A stretch of 38,664 bases of DNA from Gammaproteobacteria bacterium (GCA_026707905.1 JAPOVY010000064.1:1-38664), one strand, 5' to 3'; counted from the first letter of the stretch, positions 16,400-26,149 are shown. Notes: generated from the sequence alone by a model not told the origin. Numbers and translations: made by a program.

Positions 16400-17851
16400 G
16401 TGACTCTAGATTCACCCGCGATGGATCATTTGGCGAACGCATCAATCAAGCGATTGAGCGTACTTGCAATGTTTGTCTGTTTCAACGTGCTTGGAAACGT
16501 CGATTTCGAACATCTAGCCAATAAGTCCGTTACGTGCTCGCTAGTTCAGTCTACGAAAGATTCCAATCAAACCATCTTAGTCGGCAAACTAGTCGGGTAT
16601 CGTGATACGCAGAGTCGTGCGATCCTTGTCGAACGCGGCGTTATCCAGAATATCGGTGTCATCGAGGAAATTCGAGCCAGGGCTCCTTATGCAAATGTAA
16701 TTAACTGCAACGATGGCTACATCTCTGCGGGTTTCGTTAACGCACATGAACATCCTCCCTATAGTGCTGGAAAACCCGGTCCGAACGTCTCCCCGGTATA
16801 TTCGAATCGGTACCAATGGCAAGGTAGCGCGGGTGATCAATACCCGGAAATAGCGTATTCACGCGTAGAAAACGATGCACAATTGTTTTGGGTTGAGCTA
16901 CGGCACTTACTCGCTGGTACAACCACGATGGCGGGTAATGGCGCTGTACCAGGATTATTGAAGAACGTCGGGAGTGGCGATAAGGACGTTGGGTTCGTTT
17001 ATGAAGCCGATATGAAAACGTTTCCGTTCCCTCAGGCTATCGATGAATTCAATGACTTGCCATTGCCATATAGCGGACCTTCAGTCGAACCGGAACTCAC
17101 TGAGGGTGTTGACACGCAGAGTCCTTATATTCCTCACATTGCGGAAGGGAAGGATGATCTTTCGCGCGTTGAAGCGCAGCTCTTCCTTGACTACGTGGAG
17201 AGAAATCCGGGCCGTCGCTTTGGCTTGATCCACGGCGTCGGCTTGAGTAGGTCTGATGTGCCAAGAATGCGGTCACTTGACGTGACTCTCATATGGGCAC
17301 CTCGATCGAATCTAGCGCTTTACGGTGAAACTGTCGATGTACCGCACCTTCTCGAGAATGATGTACGTGTTGCACTGTCTACGGACTGGTCCTACTCGGG
17401 TTCTTACAACATGCTCGAATCGTTTAAATGCGCTCAACACGTTGTCGACGAACGATGGAACAGCGGCGTGTCAGCAAAAGTACTTTGGCGCATGGCGACC
17501 GAAAATGGCGCATACGCCCTCGACTTGGAAGAAAAAACAGGCGCATTGAAACCCGGCCTTGCTGCCGATCTTGTGATCGTGAAGGCTAAAACGGACGACC
17601 CATTCGCAGACCTCATTGCGTCCGAGGTCGCTGATGTAATGGCGACGTTCGTCGACGGCAAGTTAGTAACAGGAGATCGCAGTGCGTTTGATCTAAGCGA
17701 GCTACCGGCTAGTTGCTCGAATTTCGTCGGTGATTATTTCGTCTGCGACGATCTTTCAGAAAGAGACTTTACGTGGCAGCAACTCTTGGCAATAAACGAA
17801 GACGCAGTTCCTCTGTTTGAATCGGAAGGTCAAGCGAGCTGTTCCTTTTAA
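16400..17851 (+). CDS. Exported amidohydrolase-family metal-dependent hydrolase
   Basis: A 483-residue protein of the amidohydrolase superfamily (ATZ/TRZ-like). The metal ligands are visible: HEH in GFVNAHEHPPY, a later His in RFGLIHGVG, and the catalytic Asp in VALSTDWSYSGSYNMLES. The WAPRSNLALYG block and the C-terminal GALKPGLAADLVIVKA are typical of this group. A hydrophobic stretch at about residues 17-32 may be a signal peptide or anchor, so it may act outside the cytoplasm. The GTG start has an AGGAA ribosome binding site nine bases upstream; an ATG seven codons later is possible. It appears monocistronic. The substrate (a deaminated or hydrolysed ring or amide) cannot be told from the sequence. 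Confidence 0.88.
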   Translation: MTLDSPAMDHLANASIKRLSVLAMFVCFNVLGNVDFEHLANKSVTCSLVQSTKDSNQTILVGKLVGYRDTQSRAILVERGVIQNIGVIEEIRARAPYANVINCNDGYISAGFVNAHEHPPYSAGKPGPNVSPVYSNRYQWQGSAGDQYPEIAYSRVENDAQLFWVELRHLLAGTTTMAGNGAVPGLLKNVGSGDKDVGFVYEADMKTFPFPQAIDEFNDLPLPYSGPSVEPELTEGVDTQSPYIPHIAEGKDDLSRVEAQLFLDYVERNPGRRFGLIHGVGLSRSDVPRMRSLDVTLIWAPRSNLALYGETVDVPHLLENDVRVALSTDWSYSGSYNMLESFKCAQHVVDERWNSGVSAKVLWRMATENGAYALDLEEKTGALKPGLAADLVIVKAKTDDPFADLIASEVADVMATFVDGKLVTGDRSAFDLSELPASCSNFVGDYFVCDDLSERDFTWQQLLAINEDAVPLFESEGQASCSF

Positions 17852-18034
17852 CGACCACGGCGATGTAGGAAATGACCGGTCGTGTTGGACGACTTCTATC
17901 GTGTTGCTTCATGGATCAAGATCAAAGAGTCACGACTCGATTAGTCGCGCGATGACGTTCAGTTTCGCGCTTTGTTCGCATTATTTCGTCGCGAGACTCA
18001 GCTTAGCCACGTTCGTGCGTAAGTCGGCAAATCT

Positions 18035-19252
18035 CTACTCCGTCTGTTCACTCTCCTGATTTGGCGAAAGGGGAAGACCTGCGTCCCGCTTCGAATTAAT
18101 CTCTTGAATGGTCGCTTCAATATTCGCGGACCGGTCGTCGATTTGGGCATGAGTTCTCATGAATCCTGTGTCTGCAGGCATGCGTTGCCAAAACGTCAAC
18201 ACATCTTCGATGTCGATTCCGCTTCGCGCCAGGAGATACAACGCAAGGTAATCAGCTTCGCGTTCGCGTCGTAACGAACCCACATTCGCACCGAGCTTGC
18301 TTGACGCTTCTGCCGAAGCTCCGATGATTTCGCCAACGCCGTCAACGTTTTCTCCCGCCAATGCGCCAACAAGCGCAACAGGTAACAGAAGCGCTGTCGC
18401 AGCAATACCGCCAGTTATGCCACCGATCGCTTCATTCCGCGTTTGCTTCGAGCCGTGTTTGCTCAATATGTGCGCGAACTGGTGCGCGATTGCCATCTGC
18501 GATTCGATGTCGGAGTGTGTGAGATCAAGTAGAGCGTTCGACACGAGCACGGTCATACCAGCATTTTCGAGTGTGAGCTCCGCGTCCTCCACGACCACAA
18601 CTCTTAAGTCACAGGAATCGATCAACTCAATCTCTAGATTTAGTTCGTCGCGATCCCGAAGAAGAGAAACAGATATCGTCTGCGCACTGCGTGCTGCATC
18701 CTCAAGAATTCGATCGATTTTCCATCGATATGTCGGGACACTCACGTTATTAATTTCAATCTGTGTCCAATAGGTTTCAGGCGCTGTGGGGATTTCCTCA
18801 CCTTGGATCGTCATGAGCATGTCACCGTGGCGAATGCCAGCGCGTTCTGCCGGTGACCCGGGTGTCACAATCGTTACGAACGGAAGTCTGCCAACTCCTA
18901 GCTGACTTCCAGCGATTCGAAAATTCGCATTCGGTAAATCGGCAACCGTGATCCACTCAATCCCGATCTCTCGTTTAGTGTCGTCGCCGCATAGTTCAAC
19001 GTTATTGACGGCGAGCTCGTAAGCCAATCCAGATACGTGCTGTTGTCGAGACCAAGACCTATGCAATTCCGTTTTCGCCTCCTCAGACGTGAGTTGCTCA
19101 TTTGTCACGCCAACAACAGGAATCGGAATTGGAACGTTTGGCGTCTGACAACCGACGAGTATCCAAACTGAGCATAGGCAAGCTAAATAGCACGTTTTAG
19201 ACCTTAAGCGAAAACCGCGTGGCGCTAATCGGTATCGACCTGGAACGTTCAC
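18035..19252 (-). CDS. PDZ-containing M48-like lipoprotein with HQFAH active site, probable pseudo-peptidase
   Basis: A predicted lipoprotein: a hydrophobic segment ending in ILVGC is a good lipobox. The chosen start is a GTG at 19252, 55 bases after the subtilase stop; the frame is open further upstream and the start is uncertain. A PDZ domain follows (FVTIVTPGSPAERAGIRHGD), then an M48-like metallopeptidase domain with HQFAHILSKH in place of HExxH and a retained EREADYLALYLL third-ligand motif. A glycine/alanine-rich hydrophobic stretch lies between. The catalytic Glu is Gln (codon 18479-18481), so zinc may bind but peptide hydrolysis should be lost. It sits directly downstream of a secreted protease on the same strand and could be its regulator or chaperone (inference). 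Confidence 0.85.
   Translation of the reverse strand: MNVPGRYRLAPRGFRLRSKTCYLACLCSVWILVGCQTPNVPIPIPVVGVTNEQLTSEEAKTELHRSWSRQQHVSGLAYELAVNNVELCGDDTKREIGIEWITVADLPNANFRIAGSQLGVGRLPFVTIVTPGSPAERAGIRHGDMLMTIQGEEIPTAPETYWTQIEINNVSVPTYRWKIDRILEDAARSAQTISVSLLRDRDELNLEIELIDSCDLRVVVVEDAELTLENAGMTVLVSNALLDLTHSDIESQMAIAHQFAHILSKHGSKQTRNEAIGGITGGIAATALLLPVALVGALAGENVDGVGEIIGASAEASSKLGANVGSLRREREADYLALYLLARSGIDIEDVLTFWQRMPADTGFMRTHAQIDDRSANIEATIQEINSKRDAGLPLSPNQESEQTE
18470..18484 (-). other. Degenerate zinc-peptidase motif HQFAH
   Basis: The five codons read CAC CAG TTC GCG CAC on the minus strand. Active M48 peptidases carry Glu at the second position; here it is Gln, one base away from GAG. Confidence 0.9.
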
Positions 19253-19307
19253 CGAAACTGAATGTTGTTGGCGTTCTATTACCACCGTGGTCGATCTCTT
19301 TGATACA

Positions 19308-22040
19308 TCAAGACTCCGGACTAATGGAATTCGAAGCTCCATGAATGCGCATGTACGCCGTGTGTATTGATCCCACGTCATCCGCGAATACATCGCGAAA
19401 GCGGATATTCCATGTGCCTGAAGCGTTCTCACCGTAGAACGCGTTGCTACCTAAATAGAGCATGCCAGATTGAACATATCGGCGCAGCTCAACGTTGAAT
19501 GCAGGTGACACGATGCTGATTGTTCCAGACGGTGAAGTTAGCTCAATCTGCACATCTGCTGCCCATGGATGGGTCAAGCTAACGACTAGCTCGACCGATT
19601 CGATTGTAGTGTCTTGCGGCAACTCATCGGTATCGAGAGTTATAGACGCAACAACCCCTTCTGCATGTCCATCGGGTATGGCGAAATCTGATTGATCGTC
19701 AAGGGTGACCCAATCACTCATCACTCGAGCCGGTAATGATTCAGGTTCATATCCTTGCACCATTTCAACGGCTGCATCGATATCCAATGCACCAAATCCG
19801 TAATAGTTGTGGAATTCATATCCCGCTTCATTGGTTTGCCATGCATGTTGCACAACGACGTCTTCCTGCAGGTTCGCGTGAGAAAATGGAACAGTCTCGA
19901 TATCGGGATCGACCTGTCGAGACGAAACAGCCAATATGTGCTTGATATCACGCCAGGTCAAATTAGGTTCAACTTCTAAAAGAATGGCGATCGCACCAGT
20001 GACGATTGCGTTTGATAGTGATGTCCCGCCTGGTGCTAATACGCTGCCACGCGGATTTAAATCGTGATTCCGCGACCAGTGATCAGGTGATTGCGTCCAA
20101 AGGTGACCGCGGTCCGTGCCAAACTGATCGAGCGATATCAAGCCCGGATAGCCTTCGGGACTTGAGTCTCGGCTTCCCCCAGGGGCGGTCAGCCATACAT
20201 TGCTACCTGTATTCGAATACGCCGCTCGCAAACCGGCTGCATTTAAACCACCCACCGTAATGACATAAGGTGAACTGTTGATTCGATCAGTCTGTGAGCT
20301 CACACAGCCAATCCGCTGGTTCACCGCGTTCGTGCACGAATTGAATTCATTGCCGCTCGCCTTTACATACACAGCACCTTTTTCATTACGTAAAAACGAC
20401 GTCCCGTGTGCGAACGGCGCATTCTCTTCCTCAATATCGGCTAGGGATCGCACAAAAAACGTACCTTGGTCCCCTAGACTGAGATTGAATATGTCGACGT
20501 CGCTCGTATGACGGGTTTCACCACTTCCTAGTGCCGTCAGAAAGTTTGCCGTGGTTGGATCGCTCAGATAGTTGAATGCGCGAATCCAGACAAAGGGTGC
20601 AACCCCACGTATACCGATGCCATTGTCCGAGACGGCGCCGATGACACCCGCCATCGCAGTTCCGTGATCCCCAACTAGGATTGGGTTGTAAGGGTCCGAT
20701 GAGCGCACACTCGGCCAAGGAACTGCTGGCCGCCAATCGCGGTGACGGAAATTTATGGATTGACTCTGTGCGATGTTACTTTGTAGATCGGGGTGACAGA
20801 TATCGAGACCTGTATCGACGACAGCGACGTTTACGTTCCTTCCACCAAGATCCAGCTCCTGGGTGGCTTGCATTCGTACGTCTTCGCCTTCTATGCCTCC
20901 CTGCACACCAAATGCCGACTGCCCCGTGTTCTTCAGCGCCCATTGGAATTCGTAGAAAGGGTCGCCCACGGTATCGAGATCTTGAATACGGTTCGGCAGA
21001 GGACAAGTAACGATCGGTTCACCTTCCTGATTCGTTGCAAATAGCTTGTGACCAAACGTCTCCGATCCGTCGTTCGTGGTTATATCGACTACTAGAACAT
21101 ACATCTGATTCGATTCCCAATCATCCGGGCGTAATCTAAAAAATGTTCTAAAGATGGTCGTACCAGGTGGAATCTCGAATAGTTGCTCGCCTTCGAAATC
21201 GGCAATTTCGTAGCTGTCGAGATCAATGAAATTGTCATGTAGGCGGCCCAGTCGAACTTCGTAACTGCCACCATCCGCAAATCGATATGGTTCCGTACCT
21301 TCATTTGTAATAAACACAGAGCCAGACACGTCCTTTGGCGAGAGCTCATCGATTCGAAGATCAGCCTTGAAATCGTAATGTCGCGCTTGCGTCGTGCTAG
21401 ATGCTGTCGAGAGGGCTTTCTTGTAGCTGCTAGGAGCATTCTCGTCAATGAAAGTACGCTGGAATGAATGAGCGATTCGATCAGCTTTTTTCTCACTAGG
21501 ACGTGCAAATACGAGATCAACTGCGTGCACCTTTGGATGGATTCTTAGCACTTCATAGAACGATTCATGGCTATGAGCGAGCGGAATGTCTACATATGCT
21601 CTTGCTAGTGCGGGAAACGCGCGACCATGGGTATCAGCAGACTTCAGAAATCCGTCGAAATCTGTGTACTCCGACAGTACGACGCGAAACGTATTTTCGA
21701 GCAATCGCAATTCTCGTACGGATCTGTCGAATGCCAAACGCGTCCGCGTGTCATTGGCATCAAGGAAAATGTTCTGTTGACCGCGAGGTGTATCGGCGGA
21801 GAACCGGATATAGCTGTTAGATCGGCTAATCGATACATCAGTAAGACCCTTCAATGTCAACTCGCTCCCGTGATCTAGTGTGATCCAATCGCTTCTCGGT
21901 AGTAGACCTACGGGTGAATCATGTAACGCCGATTGATTCTTGAAAATACCTTGATGGACGACGGCGTCATCTGGCCCGGCATGACAGAGTACGCCATACG
22001 CTAGTAAACACGATGTAACGATTTTTGCTCGAATGGACAT
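19308..22040 (-). CDS. Secreted subtilisin-like (S8) serine protease with P-domain
   Basis: A 910-residue protein with a signal peptide (residues 1-22), a long N-terminal region to about 385 including an Ig-like segment, the S8 catalytic domain and a C-terminal proprotein convertase P-domain (about 785-905, with SLTHPWAADVQIELTSPSGT and a late ASGTWNIRFRD). The catalytic triad is present: Asp in VAVVDTGLDICHPDL, His in GDHGTAMAGVIGA, Ser674 in GGTSLSNA, plus the oxyanion Asn in VKASGNEF. The protein should be exported and active after processing. An AGGAGG ribosome binding site precedes the ATG. It is the first gene of a likely two-gene unit with the PDZ/M48-like lipoprotein. Confidence 0.95.
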   Translation of the reverse strand: MSIRAKIVTSCLLAYGVLCHAGPDDAVVHQGIFKNQSALHDSPVGLLPRSDWITLDHGSELTLKGLTDVSISRSNSYIRFSADTPRGQQNIFLDANDTRTRLAFDRSVRELRLLENTFRVVLSEYTDFDGFLKSADTHGRAFPALARAYVDIPLAHSHESFYEVLRIHPKVHAVDLVFARPSEKKADRIAHSFQRTFIDENAPSSYKKALSTASSTTQARHYDFKADLRIDELSPKDVSGSVFITNEGTEPYRFADGGSYEVRLGRLHDNFIDLDSYEIADFEGEQLFEIPPGTTIFRTFFRLRPDDWESNQMYVLVVDITTNDGSETFGHKLFATNQEGEPIVTCPLPNRIQDLDTVGDPFYEFQWALKNTGQSAFGVQGGIEGEDVRMQATQELDLGGRNVNVAVVDTGLDICHPDLQSNIAQSQSINFRHRDWRPAVPWPSVRSSDPYNPILVGDHGTAMAGVIGAVSDNGIGIRGVAPFVWIRAFNYLSDPTTANFLTALGSGETRHTSDVDIFNLSLGDQGTFFVRSLADIEEENAPFAHGTSFLRNEKGAVYVKASGNEFNSCTNAVNQRIGCVSSQTDRINSSPYVITVGGLNAAGLRAAYSNTGSNVWLTAPGGSRDSSPEGYPGLISLDQFGTDRGHLWTQSPDHWSRNHDLNPRGSVLAPGGTSLSNAIVTGAIAILLEVEPNLTWRDIKHILAVSSRQVDPDIETVPFSHANLQEDVVVQHAWQTNEAGYEFHNYYGFGALDIDAAVEMVQGYEPESLPARVMSDWVTLDDQSDFAIPDGHAEGVVASITLDTDELPQDTTIESVELVVSLTHPWAADVQIELTSPSGTISIVSPAFNVELRRYVQSGMLYLGSNAFYGENASGTWNIRFRDVFADDVGSIHTAYMRIHGASNSISPES

Positions 22041-22335
22041 CTGAGGGTCCTCCTGTTTCGAATCGAAATTTCAATTCAGCTTGAACTGCGCTAGGTCTGA
22101 CTGAATCGACTGCGTTAAGATGCGATCAATTGCGTATGGGCATTACCGCTCGACCAAGGCGGTCGTAACGAAATTGAAACTTTTCGCGACATGACTCGAC
22201 GCGACGTTCGTATACGAAATAACGAACTCGGTCCGACGCTCGAACTTCGCTCCCATCGCTCAATTGACATTCTAAAACTCGGTCAAATCGCGTATTTATT
22301 GCCCTCGTACGGAGGATGAGCTGGTTCCACGATAT

Positions 22336-22770
22336 GTGGTATATACAATGTTGAAAGCGCGAGAGAATCTCGCATGTGAAATGGTGATTCGCTCGTCGAG
22401 AGTAACTTGCTTCCCGCTAGCGACTAAGAAACATCACTGTCTCGAACGCAATACCGTTAATCTGAACTGCATTACATTGGCATTCCGACGCACCTTAGAT
22501 CAAGTACACCTTCCACCTTCTCAGGCAGAGCTCTACTCCGAAGTAGAAAGGTTGCTCGCGTTTTTACGGCATCGTCCGAATCGAGACAAACTCGATGAAC
22601 AAAGGTTCTTTCTCGCTGGGTCGATGCTTGAGCGCTGGAAGTGGAATTCGCAACTCATTCGCGACGAGGAACTGAGGGAATTCCTAACCAAAGCACAAGA
22701 GCTCGTTGGCGAAGTTCGAGCAGTGGATCGCCAGAAAGACCCAGAAGCTTTAGCGAGCCACGACCAATGA
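22336..22770 (+). CDS. Small protein of unknown function, start uncertain
   Basis: An open frame of up to 144 residues starting at a GTG, with ATG alternatives at 22348 and 22381. The C-terminal 90 residues (from about RRTLDQVHLPPSQAELYSEV) look like a real soluble helical protein: charged, amphipathic, with ERLLAFLRHRPNRDKLDEQRF and LREFLTKAQELVGEVRAV. The first 45 residues look much less protein-like, so the true start may be further in. No family is recognised and no strong ribosome binding site is seen at any start. Confidence 0.4.
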   Translation: MVYTMLKARENLACEMVIRSSRVTCFPLATKKHHCLERNTVNLNCITLAFRRTLDQVHLPPSQAELYSEVERLLAFLRHRPNRDKLDEQRFFLAGSMLERWKWNSQLIRDEELREFLTKAQELVGEVRAVDRQKDPEALASHDQ

Positions 22771-23582
22771 GATCAGTGATGAACGCAGCGAACCGCGTAT
22801 GTTGATGCCGTAACTGACGAGTTGGCAATATCGCTATCACAGTCCAAGACCTATTTGAGTTTCAGCTTAAGAAGCCACTATAGCTAGCCGACACACTCTA
22901 GGTTAGCTACAACGCACTGAAACAACCTCGAAGACCGTCGCACGCATCTACGCGGCCGGACGGTTGGATCCTGTGCATTATCAGGCTACCCTATTAGACC
23001 TGATACGATTCTCATCGTTAGGATTAACAACACGCCGACGCCAACCTATCCAGCGCATGGCTTGATGTCGGTCATGGCCTAAACTGGTGGTGACGTCGGC
23101 GCTTTGTATCGGTTTCGAGAAACGTCAGTTGGACGTGAATAGCTGCGCGATGACCCAATCCAAGGATGTGATAGAGGATCGGTTTGGTCGACCTTCGCAA
23201 CTAATGCACTTTGTCGTTTTTTCCTTCAGTTTGCTCGCAACCAACATGTATCGCGCTAGGTGCATGTTCTGTGAGCGAGATAGGCCGATTTCGGTGGGCG
23301 TTCGCGTACAGCAAGCCACGCCCGTTCTTTCCCATCTTGGATCCCAAAACATGTACATCACAGTTGCTCCAAACATCGCTGCACGTCGCATCGGTTGTTC
23401 TCGATCGCGAGGAATAAATCTTCGCACCAAGTCACAAAACCAGCCGAAACCAATCAAATATGGCGATAGACACGAGATATTCAAGGCATTTATCGCGATA
23501 TACGCGAGATATTGTAACAGCAAAATAACCCGTCTAATTCTGCCTTCGCGGTCATTATTCGTCAACGAGGTGAGGTGATATC
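22771..23582. other. Long intergenic region without a supported gene
   Basis: About 810 bases before the degenerate kinase-regulator gene. Two long open frames overlap on opposite strands (plus 23087-23578, minus 23125-23661), but neither resembles a known family and the minus one runs into the regulator's start. The last bases hold that gene's GAGGTGA ribosome binding site. Confidence 0.5.
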
Positions 23583-25955
23583 GTGGAAGAGAATACCGTC
23601 GAACTTCAACGTCGCATCGACCTACTTGAAGAGCGAATCGCAAGGTTGAATGCAGCCGCACTACGTATTAATTCAAGCCTCGACCTGGACAAGGTTTTAC
23701 AGGAGGTCGTCGACAGCGCTCGGATTCTGACGACTGCTCATTACGGCATCATCATCACTGTAGATCCGAACGGAGAGGTTGAGGAGTTCGTAACATCCGG
23801 TTTTACTCGCGCTGAGAAAGACCAACTAGCGGAATGGCCTCAAGGCCCTCTCCTCTTCGAGCACTTTCGCGATCTACGTGCGTCCGTACGTCTGTCCGAT
23901 CTACCAGCTTACGTACGAGATCGTGGGTTCTCGTCTCAACTCATGCGCGCAAAAACGTTCCTTGGGACGCCGCTGCATTACCGTGATGTATCGGTCGGTA
24001 ACTTCTTTATCGCTGGCAAAGCGGACGATCAAGAATTCACTGCGGCGGATGAAGATATTCTGATGACTTTTGCCTCCCAAGCTGCGACTGCTATCGCGAA
24101 CGCACGCACACACCGTAACGAACAACGTGCACGAGCGGACCTCGAAACATTGATCGATACTTCGCCCGTCGGCGTGGTCGTGTTCGACGGGAAAACTGCG
24201 AAACCGACGTCGTTCAATAGAGAAGTCTCGAGGATTGTCAGTGAGCTGCAATCACCCGATCAATCACCTGAAGAATTGTTGGACGACATCACTTGTCGCC
24301 GCGCGGATGGACGTGACGTATCGCTCACGGAATTCCCAATGTCGCGACAGCTCAGCGATCCAGAGACCATTCACGCGGAGGAGATTACGCTCTCAGTCCC
24401 TGACGGTCGTAATGTAACTATGCTGGTAAACACGACGCCGATTCGGTCGGCTGACGGCGCCGTTGAATCGATGGTCGTGATCCTACAAGATCTGACACCG
24501 CTCGAGGAACTAGCACGTATCCGTGCAGAGATTCTCGGCAAGGTAAGTGACGAACTACGGACGCCCTTAATTGCAATTAAGGGTGCTAGCGCATCGGCGC
24601 TGAGTGCCGATCCTCGTCCAGATCAGCACGAAATGCATCAGTATTTCCGCGTCATCGACCAAAAGGTCGATCAAATGCGCGCATTGATTCGCGACTTACT
24701 CGAGTATGGGCGGATCGCGACAGGTACGCTAGAGATGCATCCTGTCACGATTGACGTGAAAACACTTGTTGAGCAAGGATGTGCGAAATTCCGTAGTGAG
24801 TACAAGAATCGCTCAATCAAGGTCGATATAAGCGAAGATGTCCCCGATGTGCAAGTTGATCCGTCTCGAATTGAGCAGACGATCGATCATCTGTTGACTT
24901 TCATCTCAAGATTCTCGGAATCGTCTGAAGCGATTGAGATCTCAGTTTCCCGTGAGGACGTTCACGTTGCCGTACGTTTAACGGCACGTAACTGGAATGT
25001 ACCGTCGAAGCAATTGACACACCTCTTCCAACGCTACAGTCCTCCGAATAACGGCGAAGACGGTTTTATTTCAAATGTCGCAGGGATTGACCTGGCAATC
25101 TGTCGAGGACTCGTCGAAGCCAATGGTGGCCGGATTTGGGCAGAACCAGACGCGTCGATAGACGGTGCACAAATATCGTTCACGTTGCCGGTAGCCTATG
25201 ACGCACGTACGACTGCGACGCAAACCCCCAGCCTGCCTAGTCGGACTTCGATAAATCGTCAACGTGCAACCAAAGATCGAATCCTCGTGATCGACGCGCA
25301 TCCTCAAATGCAGCAATACATTCGAGAATCGTTAGCGACTACTGAGTTTGAAACACAGTTCACAGGCGATGGCGAGCAGCTCGAGGATGTCATAGAGTCA
25401 TTCGATCCTGAATTGGTGATCTTAGATCTACAACAACAAGGCTTTGCGCCACATAACAAAATCGCACAGCTCTCAGGCAACCTGGATGTTCCCCTAATCT
25501 TCATCGCCCCAGATGGTATGGACGAAACCGTGGTCACCGCGTTAGAGGCGGGCGCAGACGACTACGTTATCAAACCTTTTTCACCGTCCGAGCTAGTCGC
25601 ACGTGTACGAGGCGCTCTCAGGCGGCAAGTTTTGCCGTTACCCTTTGTACTCGGCGAACTGCAGATCGACTACGAGCACCGCAACGTGCAAGTCGGAGCG
25701 CAACCAGTCGAGTTGACCGCAACCGAATATGAGCTACTTCGCGTCCTCTCTACAAATGCAGGGCGAGTAATGAACTACGCCATCCTACTACGCCAAGTAT
25801 GGGGTAAGCGAAATCAGACGTCGGACGACACGAAGGCCGTTCGTGCAGTTGTCAAGCGTCTGCGCAACAAACTCGGCGACGATGCCTCAACACCAACGTA
25901 CATCTGCAATGAACGAGGGGTTGGCTACTTCGTACCTAGCGTAGGAGACGCTTAG
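23583..25955 (+). CDS. Hybrid regulator: GAF-PAS-degenerate histidine kinase-receiver-winged helix DNA-binding
   Basis: A 790-residue single-chain regulator. Domains: short coiled coil (1-25), GAF (about 28-178), PAS-like (190-305), HisKA-like (312-378), HATPase-like (420-540), receiver (566-682), OmpR-type winged helix (690-787, with ELTATEYELLRVLSTNAGRV and a terminal RGVGYF). The H-box reads VSDELRTPL, so the phospho-acceptor His is Asp323. The N-box Asn is missing, DxGxG is lost (ARNWNVPS) and G2 reads VAGIDLAICRG. In the receiver, Asp615 and Lys664 remain, but the acidic pair is reduced to IDA and the Thr/Ser is Ala642. The kinase is probably inactive, and signals may pass by conformation from GAF/PAS to the DNA-binding domain. 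GTG start with GAGGTGA upstream. No transmembrane segment; it converges on the conjugation genes. Confidence 0.92.
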   Translation: MEENTVELQRRIDLLEERIARLNAAALRINSSLDLDKVLQEVVDSARILTTAHYGIIITVDPNGEVEEFVTSGFTRAEKDQLAEWPQGPLLFEHFRDLRASVRLSDLPAYVRDRGFSSQLMRAKTFLGTPLHYRDVSVGNFFIAGKADDQEFTAADEDILMTFASQAATAIANARTHRNEQRARADLETLIDTSPVGVVVFDGKTAKPTSFNREVSRIVSELQSPDQSPEELLDDITCRRADGRDVSLTEFPMSRQLSDPETIHAEEITLSVPDGRNVTMLVNTTPIRSADGAVESMVVILQDLTPLEELARIRAEILGKVSDELRTPLIAIKGASASALSADPRPDQHEMHQYFRVIDQKVDQMRALIRDLLEYGRIATGTLEMHPVTIDVKTLVEQGCAKFRSEYKNRSIKVDISEDVPDVQVDPSRIEQTIDHLLTFISRFSESSEAIEISVSREDVHVAVRLTARNWNVPSKQLTHLFQRYSPPNNGEDGFISNVAGIDLAICRGLVEANGGRIWAEPDASIDGAQISFTLPVAYDARTTATQTPSLPSRTSINRQRATKDRILVIDAHPQMQQYIRESLATTEFETQFTGDGEQLEDVIESFDPELVILDLQQQGFAPHNKIAQLSGNLDVPLIFIAPDGMDETVVTALEAGADDYVIKPFSPSELVARVRGALRRQVLPLPFVLGELQIDYEHRNVQVGAQPVELTATEYELLRVLSTNAGRVMNYAILLRQVWGKRNQTSDDTKAVRAVVKRLRNKLGDDASTPTYICNERGVGYFVPSVGDA

Positions 25956-26097
25956 TCAATCGCTCAAAATCGAGTAGCTCCGCGACTACGGTTCCGTCGG
26001 CACGTGTAACCTGTCGACGTAACGGTCAATAGGAACCACGCGTCGATCGAGTCTTGAAGGACGCGATCATCCCGATAGGGCGGGGCAAACCAGTTGG

Positions 26098-26129
26098 GTT
26101 CACACTTTTGTGAACGTCGCTAGCGACGT
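26098..26129. repeat. Two adjacent inverted repeats between the regulator and traG-like genes
   Basis: The first hairpin pairs GTTCACA (26098-26104) with TGTGAAC (26109-26115). Directly after it, 26114-26129 is a perfect 16-base palindrome centred on CTAG. They lie between two convergent genes, so bidirectional termination is the simplest reading, but neither side has a good T-tract. Confidence 0.6.
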
Positions 26130-26149
26130 ACGGGAGGAAAACGAAAAAA

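Noticed and set aside
19253..19432. Longer N-terminus for the M48-like lipoprotein
   Set aside because: It would place about 80 residues before the signal segment and overlap the subtilase gene.
23125..23661. 178-codon minus-strand frame with a hydrophobic stretch
   Set aside because: It overlaps the start of the regulator gene, matches no family, and such a length can occur by chance in 38 kb of balanced composition.
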